28,822 nt of DNA from Caldilineaceae bacterium. Its GTDB lineage: Bacteria; Chloroflexota; Anaerolineae; Caldilineales; Caldilineaceae. The stretch spans positions 1-28,822 of the forward strand of contig JAPKMW010000124.1 in assembly GCA_026645575.1 (NCBI GenBank), in the 5' to 3' direction. Positions 22,188 through 28,822 of this stretch are shown here, piece by piece (positions within the stretch are counted from its first letter, which is position 1; each line of letters opens with the position of its first letter). Under the pieces are notes generated by a model. It made no database searches. It had not been told where the DNA came from and worked only from the letters and a program-made list of their open reading frames with translations. The translations under genes and the position numbers were made by a program.

Positions 22188-24116
22188 TTAACAGGTTTCG
22201 CGATCTGGATTACAGCGAGGGGCTTGATCCGGCCCGTCAAAATAGAAGGTGCGCTCTGGACTAAGCAAGGCTAGACGGGTATAGGGATCAACCGCTACCA
22301 ACAGAACGCCCCAATGGTAATTCCCCGGTTGGATGACCCCGGCCTCATGAAGACCACGCAATTGCACCGTCAGATTCGTTGACGCTCCCGGCGGTGCAAT
22401 CCCTAACCCTTCCGTTAACGGCGTCTGCCCTGGGCGCCAGACAATCACTTCATAGGCTTGACCGGCTGGCAACGGCGCTTGACCTTGCCAGGCAAAGGTG
22501 ATCAGGTCACTGCTGCTAGTCTGCTCTGGTGGCGTCAGCAGGGTGACGCTGTCAATGCCAACAGGTGCATGCCCCACCACCAACGATGTTTCTGAAGTGG
22601 GTAGGGCTGGTGTGAGTGGGGGGGGAACGGTTGCGGTTGCGTCGATAGTGGCCGTAGCGATGGGCAATGCCGACGTGTTGGTCGGTGTTGGCGATGGCGC
22701 TTGGGTCGGCGTTGCCAACGGGGTAGCCGTGGCCGTGGGCATAGCTGTAGTGGTGGGGGTGGCCGCAATGGGTACGAACGCCAACGCCGACAACGTAGGC
22801 GTTGTTGGCGCCACCGTATCGTTGGGTACGGTCGCAACGACAGGTGTCGGTTGGAGGAGTTTCGTGCGCGCTTGCCGCTCCACTTGGGGGCGCTCCGATT
22901 GGACGATTGGGGCGTTGTCGGCGGCAGTGCGCACCAGGGCCGGCGGCGCTTCTTGGGGGAGTTGCTCAAGTGAGGCGCTGGCCAGTTGAATCGCCGTTGG
23001 TGTTGGTTGTTGCAATAGCACATTAGCGGCAACGACCGGTACTAGATCGGCGGCAGAGGGCGTACCATCAACCACCGGCATAACAACGGCGGCTGGGGGC
23101 GCGCTATCGACCGCCGGACTGACCTGGGATGGCGGCCCAGCGACATTGACATCCACATTCACCTGCACCGACGTGCGGGCGCCAGGGGTGGCGATAGCAG
23201 CACTGCTGTTTGGCGCGTTCGCTGTATCATAGAGAATGGGCGGCAAGTCGTGTACCGGTGTGACGCCTCGTTGGCGGGTGAGCCACTGTTCAAGTTGCTG
23301 GTTGGCAAAAATCACGCTCTGCATCGTCGCCGTGACACAGAAGAAGATAAAGAGAACCAGCGCGACTTGTTTGACGGTTTGCATCACTCGGTCAACATGC
23401 CAGTGCAGTGCAATCACGCCGGGAACTTGCCCCGTTTGTCGCAGGGTGCTATTCACGAGGTGAGCAGCCAGCCGCTCTGGGCGTCGGTTGTGGATCAGCG
23501 CCGGTTTGATCGTTGCCGGCGGTAATTCAGTGGAACTGAAGATCACGCTATCGTCCGGCGCCAGCAGAAAACGATCAGAGATGAGATAAGCGTGCGGCGT
23601 CTGTGCTTCGGCGAAGAGGGCGGCGGCGGTTGGCAGTTGATAGTCGAGTTGCAGTTGCTGCGTTTGCCCCAAGTAGGTGCTACGCGTGCGCTCGGCCTGG
23701 AGCAGTACAGCCACCTTTTCGTTACGGATGATATAGGCGCCCATAGCGCCGACACAGGTGAGGTAAAGGGTGTTTTTCACCAAGACGCCGGCAATGATCC
23801 GTACCCCTTGTTGTTCGTTATAGAGGATGACGTTGGCCTGCCGCAACGCTTCCACCAGCCGCCGCACCACCGGCAACGCCGTCTCTTGTTGCATGATCCG
23901 GCGGATCAACAGGAGCGCCTGATGGCTGCTGGGCGCCATCGGTGGTTCACCATTGGCTGGAATGGTCGTTCCGCTGTCGTCAACGGCTTCTGCCAATAGC
24001 AGCACATGGGCGACATCAAATAATTCGGCTTGGGTTGGTCGAATGGAGAAGGCGCTAAAGGCAAAGCGCGGCTCCGGTTGATTGGGGGCGGTGCGCACAA
24101 CATAGTGAGGATTCAT
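22188..24116 (-). CDS. Membrane protein with degenerate PP2C-like domain and exported Thr/Pro-rich stalk
   Basis: The 642-residue protein begins with a cytoplasmic PPM/PP2C-like domain (about 18-242): RIIAGVLVKNTLYLTCVGAMGAYIIRNEKV aligns with the 'l.vanvGDSRayl' strand pair, and FLLAPDDSVIFSSTELPP with the 'D.lll.SDGL' segment. The metal-binding aspartates are replaced (GD to GA, SDG to STE), so it is probably a pseudophosphatase. A membrane helix follows (250-270), then about 270 residues rich in T, P, A and V, and a final beta-domain (about 535-635) of a type seen as an Ig-like module in large bacterial surface proteins. ATG 24116 is chosen because an upstream in-frame ATG would overlap the FHA gene by 59 bp. 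It lies 10 bp downstream of that gene, implying joint translation and function. Confidence 0.72.
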   Translation of the reverse strand: MNPHYVVRTAPNQPEPRFAFSAFSIRPTQAELFDVAHVLLLAEAVDDSGTTIPANGEPPMAPSSHQALLLIRRIMQQETALPVVRRLVEALRQANVILYNEQQGVRIIAGVLVKNTLYLTCVGAMGAYIIRNEKVAVLLQAERTRSTYLGQTQQLQLDYQLPTAAALFAEAQTPHAYLISDRFLLAPDDSVIFSSTELPPATIKPALIHNRRPERLAAHLVNSTLRQTGQVPGVIALHWHVDRVMQTVKQVALVLFIFFCVTATMQSVIFANQQLEQWLTRQRGVTPVHDLPPILYDTANAPNSSAAIATPGARTSVQVNVDVNVAGPPSQVSPAVDSAPPAAVVMPVVDGTPSAADLVPVVAANVLLQQPTPTAIQLASASLEQLPQEAPPALVRTAADNAPIVQSERPQVERQARTKLLQPTPVVATVPNDTVAPTTPTLSALAFVPIAATPTTTAMPTATATPLATPTQAPSPTPTNTSALPIATATIDATATVPPPLTPALPTSETSLVVGHAPVGIDSVTLLTPPEQTSSSDLITFAWQGQAPLPAGQAYEVIVWRPGQTPLTEGLGIAPPGASTNLTVQLRGLHEAGVIQPGNYHWGVLLVAVDPYTRLALLSPERTFYFDGPDQAPRCNPDRETC

Positions 24117-24126
24117 GGCCGACCTG

Positions 24127-24675
24127 CTACCTGCCTCGATTGGCGACAAAAATGTATTCCACGGCGCCCAACGTAATCCGCGCACCGGTTGTTAGCTGGC
24201 GTCCTTCGGGCGGCACCGGCGCCCGATCCACCAATGTGTTGTTAAAGCGGGCGCGATCAAAGATCATGAATTGTCCATTCTGTTGCTGAATTACACAATG
24301 TTCTTCATCAATTGATAAGCTGCTCAGGAACTCAAAGGCCATGTCGCCACTACCTACCCTGCTGCTTAGGTCATTGCCCAACCGGGTGGTTGCCGTATAG
24401 AGGGGAATCATATAGGGCAACCAGGCTTCGTTGCCGCGCGCCAGCAGCAAGAGCGCCTTGGCCGGTTGGTATAACTGGGGCAGAGCGGTGCCTTCGACGA
24501 GCGGAGCGGCTTGTTGCTCCGGCGGCAGCATACTGTGCAAGACGGTTCGACCCCGCCCCCCCGGCCCATACAGGGCATGATGGCGCAACAACAGCAGCGT
24601 TGTGAACCCCGTAATTAACAAGGCAACGCCATAGGTTTCCAGAGAAGGCATAAAGGTCAAGTAGAGCCAATGCAT
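24127..24675 (-). CDS. Membrane-anchored FHA-domain protein
   Basis: The 182-residue protein has an N-terminal membrane helix (about 12-30) and a C-terminal forkhead-associated domain (about 93-178) facing the cytoplasm. FHA hallmarks are TTRLGND (97-102, the GR-turn region), SIDEEHCVI (S121, H126 as the S-x-x-H-like pair), FNNTLVD (N145/N146 in the loop that reads phosphothreonine) and the closing strands RITLGAVEYIFV. FHA domains bind phosphothreonine peptides. The gene is 3 bp after the SdrD-B gene stop, and its GAGG ribosome site overlaps that gene's last codons. The next gene downstream encodes a PP2C-like protein, the usual company of FHA domains. No Ser/Thr kinase is in the window. Confidence 0.83.
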   Translation of the reverse strand: MHWLYLTFMPSLETYGVALLITGFTTLLLLRHHALYGPGGRGRTVLHSMLPPEQQAAPLVEGTALPQLYQPAKALLLLARGNEAWLPYMIPLYTATTRLGNDLSSRVGSGDMAFEFLSSLSIDEEHCVIQQQNGQFMIFDRARFNNTLVDRAPVPPEGRQLTTGARITLGAVEYIFVANRGR

Positions 24676-24678
24676 ACG

Positions 24679-27081
24679 TTACCTCAGGGTTAAGGGTAAA
24701 AACTGGGCCGCACGCGTTACCCCAAACGGTCCCCACGGCGTCTTGTCACCATTCACCGTGACTTCGAACAGCCAAAGCTGGAGTTGATCCAAGGGCGTGG
24801 CATAGACCGGATTGTAGGGGATGGTGACCCGGTAGAAGCCGCCGATGCTGCCCTGACTGCCAATGATCTCTCGGGTTAGCACTTTGGCGTCTGTTCCTTC
24901 CGCCGCCGCCCCGCCGGCCAGATAGTAGCCGAGTGTCTCATGTTCGCTGGTCGTCTCCCACTGGATGACCAACTGACCGGCTTGAAAGGTGGTCTGGAAG
25001 CTGCTCAAAGCGATCACCTTGGGTTGAAAATACATACCGACATCCCAATGCTGTTCATGGACGCCATTGTTCAACGACAGCCATGCGGTGCGCCCGGTCA
25101 GTGGATCGACATCACTGTCCCGTTCGTCATGGATGCCTTGATCAGCCACCGTCGGCGCATGACCTTTGTCGGAATGGAAGGCTAGACGATAACGGCCCGG
25201 CGCCAGGTTGGCGATCTGATAGCGTCCCTGTGCATCGGTCACGGTGCTATGGCGTAACTGCCCTTGCGCATCATAAAGCTTGACTGTCACTGCGGCAATG
25301 GGCTGCTCCTGACTATCTTGCAGACCGTTGCGATTCTGATCCTCCCAGGCACGCCCGGACAAGGCCGCCGGCGCCGATAGGCTAGTAGCGCTTGCCGGGA
25401 GATAGAGACCCCCATCGCGCACAGTCGCCGCCCCCGGCAACAAGATGAGCGAGGCTGTACGTCCACTTGCCGGGTAAAAGTCATTGTCGAGCGCCCCATC
25501 CCCCCGTCCCTGTGGACTGACGCTATACCCTGTCGGCGGGTGAATCGCCAGCAAATAGTTGTCGGCGGGCAGATTGGCAAAGCTATAATAGCCGGCGTCA
25601 TCGGTCGTCGTGCCGGCAATCCACTGTCGATCGCTGGTGAGCAGATCGACTTGAACGCCGGGGACACCCCCTTCGGCGCCCTCTTGTTGGCCATTCTGAT
25701 TCTGATCCAACCAGAGGCGGCCACGGAACTGACCGGTAGCGTTAGCCTGGTAGAGACCCATATGCCAACTCCCGTCATAAGCGCCCGACGCCAGGGTGAT
25801 TGGGGCAGTGCGTGTGTTATCGGGCGCCAATGGTTGATTCTCGCTTGCGCTCCCACTTCCCTGCCCAACCACCGTCATGACATAGGTAGCCGGCGTCGTG
25901 AAGGTTAAGTGGTAGACGCCGGCCGGGAGATTCAGAAAATGATAGCCCCCGCTGTGATTGCTATAGGTCGTTGCCACAACACCCCCACTCTGATTCAGCA
26001 AGGTGATGGCGATCCCGCCTATCCCCTCTTCACTTGGCTCTTGCCGCCCATTCTGATTCCGGTCAAACCACACCTGCCCGCCCAAGCCGCCGCTCTGTTG
26101 TTGGGGTAACCAGAGACCGATATCAATGTCCGCGTGATCAACTCCCGGCGTCACCGTGAGCAGCGCGGAACGGGCGACGCTGGTTGTCACCCGCACCGCA
26201 TCGCTATCGAAGCTGTCATCGCCTTGGTCGGCAGCGGTAAAGGTGTAACCGAGGGGCGCCGTAAATTCCATAAAGTAGCGCCCGGTTAGCACATTGGTGA
26301 AGCGATAGCGCCCGTTGCCGTCACTGCGGGTGGTGGCAATAGGCGCGCCGCTGTCCGCATGGTAGAGGGTGATAAAGAGACCCGGTACACCGGTTGTGCT
26401 ACCTTGTGTCTGGCTATGGATCTCGTTACTATCCTGAATACCATCCTGATCGAGATCAAACCAGACTAAATCACCGAGCGTTGCGCCTTGCGCGTGAACC
26501 GTTTCAGCGGCGTCCAGGTAATTGGGGAGACCATCACCGTCGTCATCACGGGCGGCAGCGTTATTACTCACTTCTGCCAACGTCGATAGCCCATCTTCAT
26601 CATCATCCCCATCCATATAATCAGCGCGACCATCGCGATCAGAATCGTGACAAACGCCTTGGGGGCACTCCTGGGCATCAGGTAGACTGTCATTGTCACT
26701 ATCGCCAGCCGGACCAGCGTCGTCAACCGGGTCCAAATACGCCGGAATGCCATCCCCATCGCGGTCATCATCGGTTGGATCGCCATTCTGATTCACATCT
26801 TCTGCCGCTGTCGGCGTTGTATCCGCATCATCGTCGGCATCCAGATAATCAGGGATGCCATCTTGATCAGTATCGTCATTAGCAAGGATACCATCTCCGT
26901 TGCGATCTTCCTGTTCATCGGGCACCCCATCGCCATCTTGATCTGGTGGCAACTGACCGGCATTGCGCGGTTCATTGGTCATGACGATGAAGGCATGGAT
27001 CGGCGTCAGCGGGATAAAGAGCAACCAACAAAGACACCCTACTGCTGTTATCCGCAACAAACGCTTGAATCGTGTAAACAT
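24679..27081 (-). CDS. Secreted SdrD-B repeat protein with calcium-binding TSP3-like region
   Basis: The start at 27081 begins a clean signal peptide (MFTRFKRLLRITAVGCLCWL... HA, 1-30); an earlier in-frame ATG at 27153 would add 24 residues before it. In the 800-residue product, residues 45-190 are thrombospondin type-3-like D-x-D-x-D-G repeats (DQDGDGVPDEQEDRNGDG, DTDQDGIPDYLDADDD), typical Ca2+ sites. Four SdrD-B sandwiches follow at about 200-323, 331-443, 451-560 and 573-684, each opening with V/L/A-W-x-D-x-N/D-x-N/D-G. Residues 688-800 form a terminal module (IALSSFQTTFQAGQLVIQWE ... AAQFLPLTLR) shared with the 27351-28565 protein. An adhesive or matrix-forming fibre is likely. It leads the compact leftward four-gene operon. 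Confidence 0.85.
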   Translation of the reverse strand: MFTRFKRLLRITAVGCLCWLLFIPLTPIHAFIVMTNEPRNAGQLPPDQDGDGVPDEQEDRNGDGILANDDTDQDGIPDYLDADDDADTTPTAAEDVNQNGDPTDDDRDGDGIPAYLDPVDDAGPAGDSDNDSLPDAQECPQGVCHDSDRDGRADYMDGDDDEDGLSTLAEVSNNAAARDDDGDGLPNYLDAAETVHAQGATLGDLVWFDLDQDGIQDSNEIHSQTQGSTTGVPGLFITLYHADSGAPIATTRSDGNGRYRFTNVLTGRYFMEFTAPLGYTFTAADQGDDSFDSDAVRVTTSVARSALLTVTPGVDHADIDIGLWLPQQQSGGLGGQVWFDRNQNGRQEPSEEGIGGIAITLLNQSGGVVATTYSNHSGGYHFLNLPAGVYHLTFTTPATYVMTVVGQGSGSASENQPLAPDNTRTAPITLASGAYDGSWHMGLYQANATGQFRGRLWLDQNQNGQQEGAEGGVPGVQVDLLTSDRQWIAGTTTDDAGYYSFANLPADNYLLAIHPPTGYSVSPQGRGDGALDNDFYPASGRTASLILLPGAATVRDGGLYLPASATSLSAPAALSGRAWEDQNRNGLQDSQEQPIAAVTVKLYDAQGQLRHSTVTDAQGRYQIANLAPGRYRLAFHSDKGHAPTVADQGIHDERDSDVDPLTGRTAWLSLNNGVHEQHWDVGMYFQPKVIALSSFQTTFQAGQLVIQWETTSEHETLGYYLAGGAAAEGTDAKVLTREIIGSQGSIGGFYRVTIPYNPVYATPLDQLQLWLFEVTVNGDKTPWGPFGVTRAAQFLPLTLR

Positions 27082-27237
27082 AATTACCCACCATTCGGGA
27101 ATGCTCGCTTCAACATTTGGCGTAAGAGCAGCGCTAATATTATATCCTGACATTATCTTAAGTTTAATCCTTAAAAATACGTAAACTTTTAGAGATTTAA
27201 GATTGGCATGACGCCGTTCCTAACTGGTCACGACAGG

Positions 27238-27334
27238 CTAGGTTCTGTTGACATTTCAGAAGTAGTCGGTAGTACACCTGTCAGGTTTCCAAAACCTGAC
27301 AGGTGTGTGTCGCACAAATGTCAACAGCACCTAG
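27238..27334. mobile_element. MITE-like element, about 97 bp, with nested hairpin
   Basis: Outer arms of 19 bp (27238-27256 and 27316-27334, one mismatch) read CTAGGTTCTGTTGACATTT inward. CTAG lies at both ends and could be a 4-bp target duplication of the YTAR type made by IS5-group elements. Inside sits a 15-bp perfect hairpin (27274-27288 with 27292-27306, core CACCTGTCAGGTTT). There is no coding capacity. It lies between the two SdrD-B genes and may carry a terminator-like structure into the cluster. Confidence 0.65.
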
Positions 27335-27350
27335 GAACAGGGTCACTGCT

Positions 27351-28565
27351 TTAGGGTAAGGTGGCAACAAGCGGTAAAAAGGCTTTCTGGGTCAGCGGTA
27401 ATGTCACATAAAATGGCCCGTAGTGATTTTCCTTGCCTGTCACTTCATACTCGGCCAACCAAAATTCCATTGCTGTGGCCGGGCCATCATAGGCTGGGCG
27501 ATAAGGCAAACGCACTTCGTAGACGCCCCCTTGCGTCCCTTTACTGGTAATGATCTCCGCTGTCATCGCTTCCGTCGCTGCCGCAGAGACATCACTCTTG
27601 CGTAAGAGGCGGTAGCCATAGGTCTGCTGCTCGAAAACAGTTACCCAACGAACAACCAGCTCATTGTTCTCGACGGCAACCGTAAAGGCGGCCAACTCAA
27701 TTACCTTTGGCGCAGCCGCTACTGGCGCTGACAACCGTGCCGTGGCGCCGGACGCCAAGGATAACACAACGGCGGCCCGTGGATCATCGCTATACCCTTC
27801 CGGCGGCCAGACAGTCACCGCATAGTCCCCTGGCGGCAGATCGGGAAAGAAGGCGGCGCCCCGTTGGTCAACTACCTGGCGACCGACTTCACGACCGGCG
27901 TTGTTGCTGAGAATCACTACTGCACCCAAGACCACTGGTTCGTTAAGCTGGCGGTTGTTATCACGATTCGTATCATCATAGACATAAACCGTTGCCTGTG
28001 CAGCTTGGACAAAGCCGGCATCGATCACCTGCTGTTGATTACCATGATCCAGGATCACTGGCGCAGAGCGGCCATAGGTGACCAGGCCCGTGCTGAAGAC
28101 ATCACTGTCTCTGCTCTCATCGGCCCCTTGATCGGGGCTTGTCGGGTACATACTGCCGCGTGTCGAAAATTCTGCCAGATAGGTGGCCGGCGCCAACCCA
28201 CGAAAGGCATAGCTGCCGGTGATGCTGGTAGTTGTCGTCAACAGCGCTGTTGCATTGATTTGCTGGGTAGACGCTGACGTCGCGGTCAACAGATAGAGTT
28301 CAACCACGGTGTAAGGCAGAAAAGGCTCTTCCAGTTGATAGATCCCGTCCCCATTGGCATCTTTCCAGACGCGACCTGCAATAACGCCTTCCCTGGTTGT
28401 CGCTGCAACTTCCGCGGCTACTGGCTGCTGGCCAAAGGCGCGATCCGCCAATGCGTGCGCCGCCATAGAATGGGGCGCCGACGTCAATAACAAACTGCAA
28501 ATTAGTGTGGCGAGCAAGCAAGCTTGCCCCCACCGTTGTCGTCGCTGATCAGTGTGGTTTATCAT
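27351..28565 (-). CDS. Secreted SdrD-B/CnaB protein with conserved C-terminal module
   Basis: The 404-residue protein has GGAGG 10 nt before its ATG and a signal peptide to about residue 35 (LATLICSLLLTSAPHSMAA). Residues 60-187 form an SdrD-B sandwich (IAGRVWKDANGDGIYQLEEP). Residues 190-283 form a second CnaB-like sandwich (VYVYDDTNRDNNRQLNEPV, FFPDLPPGDYAVTVWPPEGY). Residues 286-404 repeat the terminal module of the neighbouring large protein (KVIELAAFTVAVENNELVVRW, GVYEVRLPYRPAYDGP, then KAFLPLVATLP). It is a likely surface structural protein and paralogue of its neighbour. It is 270 bp upstream of the four-gene operon, separated by the MITE-like element, so shared transcription is uncertain. 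Confidence 0.82.
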   Translation of the reverse strand: MINHTDQRRQRWGQACLLATLICSLLLTSAPHSMAAHALADRAFGQQPVAAEVAATTREGVIAGRVWKDANGDGIYQLEEPFLPYTVVELYLLTATSASTQQINATALLTTTTSITGSYAFRGLAPATYLAEFSTRGSMYPTSPDQGADESRDSDVFSTGLVTYGRSAPVILDHGNQQQVIDAGFVQAAQATVYVYDDTNRDNNRQLNEPVVLGAVVILSNNAGREVGRQVVDQRGAAFFPDLPPGDYAVTVWPPEGYSDDPRAAVVLSLASGATARLSAPVAAAPKVIELAAFTVAVENNELVVRWVTVFEQQTYGYRLLRKSDVSAAATEAMTAEIITSKGTQGGVYEVRLPYRPAYDGPATAMEFWLAEYEVTGKENHYGPFYVTLPLTQKAFLPLVATLP

Positions 28566-28822
28566 GAGCTATGAACCTCCAAATCGCTTGTCCCGAACTC
28601 GATTGCTAAATGGTCGTTATCATTGTTAATCTAGACGACAAAACGTTAAGGAAGTTATCGTTTGTTTCTGGGGAAAATGGAGTAAAGCTGCTAGTTCGGA
28701 GATAATGCCGATCTCTCTTTCGGCGGGGAACAAAAGTCGTAGAGCGGTAAGACAGTAGGCCAGTGGATTAGCAGAGCAGGCGCCATACCCATTCTACAAA
28801 TCGTCCCGTAGTAGGCGCCTAG
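28566..28822. other. Upstream intergenic region at window end
   Basis: These 257 bp precede the leftward SdrD-B gene and should hold its promoter. I find the ribosome site GGAGG but no -35/-10 pair that I would defend, no RNA gene and no coding frame with support. Confidence 0.4.

Noticed and set aside
22188..24116. Active Stp-type protein phosphatase
   Set aside because: The aspartates of the GDSR and SDG motifs are not present in the matching strands, so activity cannot be claimed.

Overview
The window reads like a chromosomal segment of a Chloroflexota bacterium, most likely an Anaerolineae/Caldilineae-type filamentous heterotroph. This assignment is inferred from protein style, because no rRNA or marker gene is present. 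The main clues are several secreted proteins ending in a short hydrophobic 'FLPL'-type motif plus a basic or polar tail, Thr/Pro-rich stalks, SdrD-B-like and DUF11-like surface domains, and ECF-like sigma factors beside orphan surface genes.

Region 1 (1-8.4 kb) is accessory and partly decayed. A leftward pair encodes an ECF-like sigma factor and a partner of unknown function. A run of rightward genes follows: a small secreted protein made of two tandem copies of one domain, a di-haem cytochrome c peroxidase-like protein, a secreted protein made of about eleven short acidic repeats, a small zinc-binding anti-sigma-like protein, and a 668-residue secreted multidomain protein. Between them lie four hairpins of one design (11-bp stem, 19-21-nt loop holding a 3-bp inner helix; at 2231, 4638, 5418 and 6207). 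There are also tiny Shine-Dalgarno-preceded reading frames sharing the residues RDSP, and a duplicated leader of about 230 bp that runs into related signal peptides but unrelated mature proteins. This is the least explained part of the window.

Region 2 (8.4-15.3 kb) is metabolic: a small PD-(D/E)XK-like protein, a glycerol-1-phosphate dehydrogenase-like enzyme, an M24-fold protein lacking several metal ligands, a Tat-exported 5'-nucleotidase, a PIG-L/LmbE deacetylase and a histidine phosphatase. Several inverted repeats and an 8-bp minisatellite separate them.

Region 3 (15.4-20.4 kb) holds a 1082-residue subtilisin-like protease, with about 560 residues between prodomain and catalytic domain and an SVSWN repeat tail, followed by a CxPxR sulfatase.

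Region 4 (20.5-28.6 kb) is a leftward cluster of five genes. Two encode secreted SdrD-B proteins, one a membrane FHA protein, one a membrane protein with a degenerate PP2C-like domain and a long exported stalk, and one a CBM96/DNRLRE plus DUF11 protein. The four distal genes are tightly spaced and look like one operon that couples a cytoplasmic phospho-signalling module, possibly catalytically dead, to cell-surface structures. A MITE-like element sits between the first gene and the rest.
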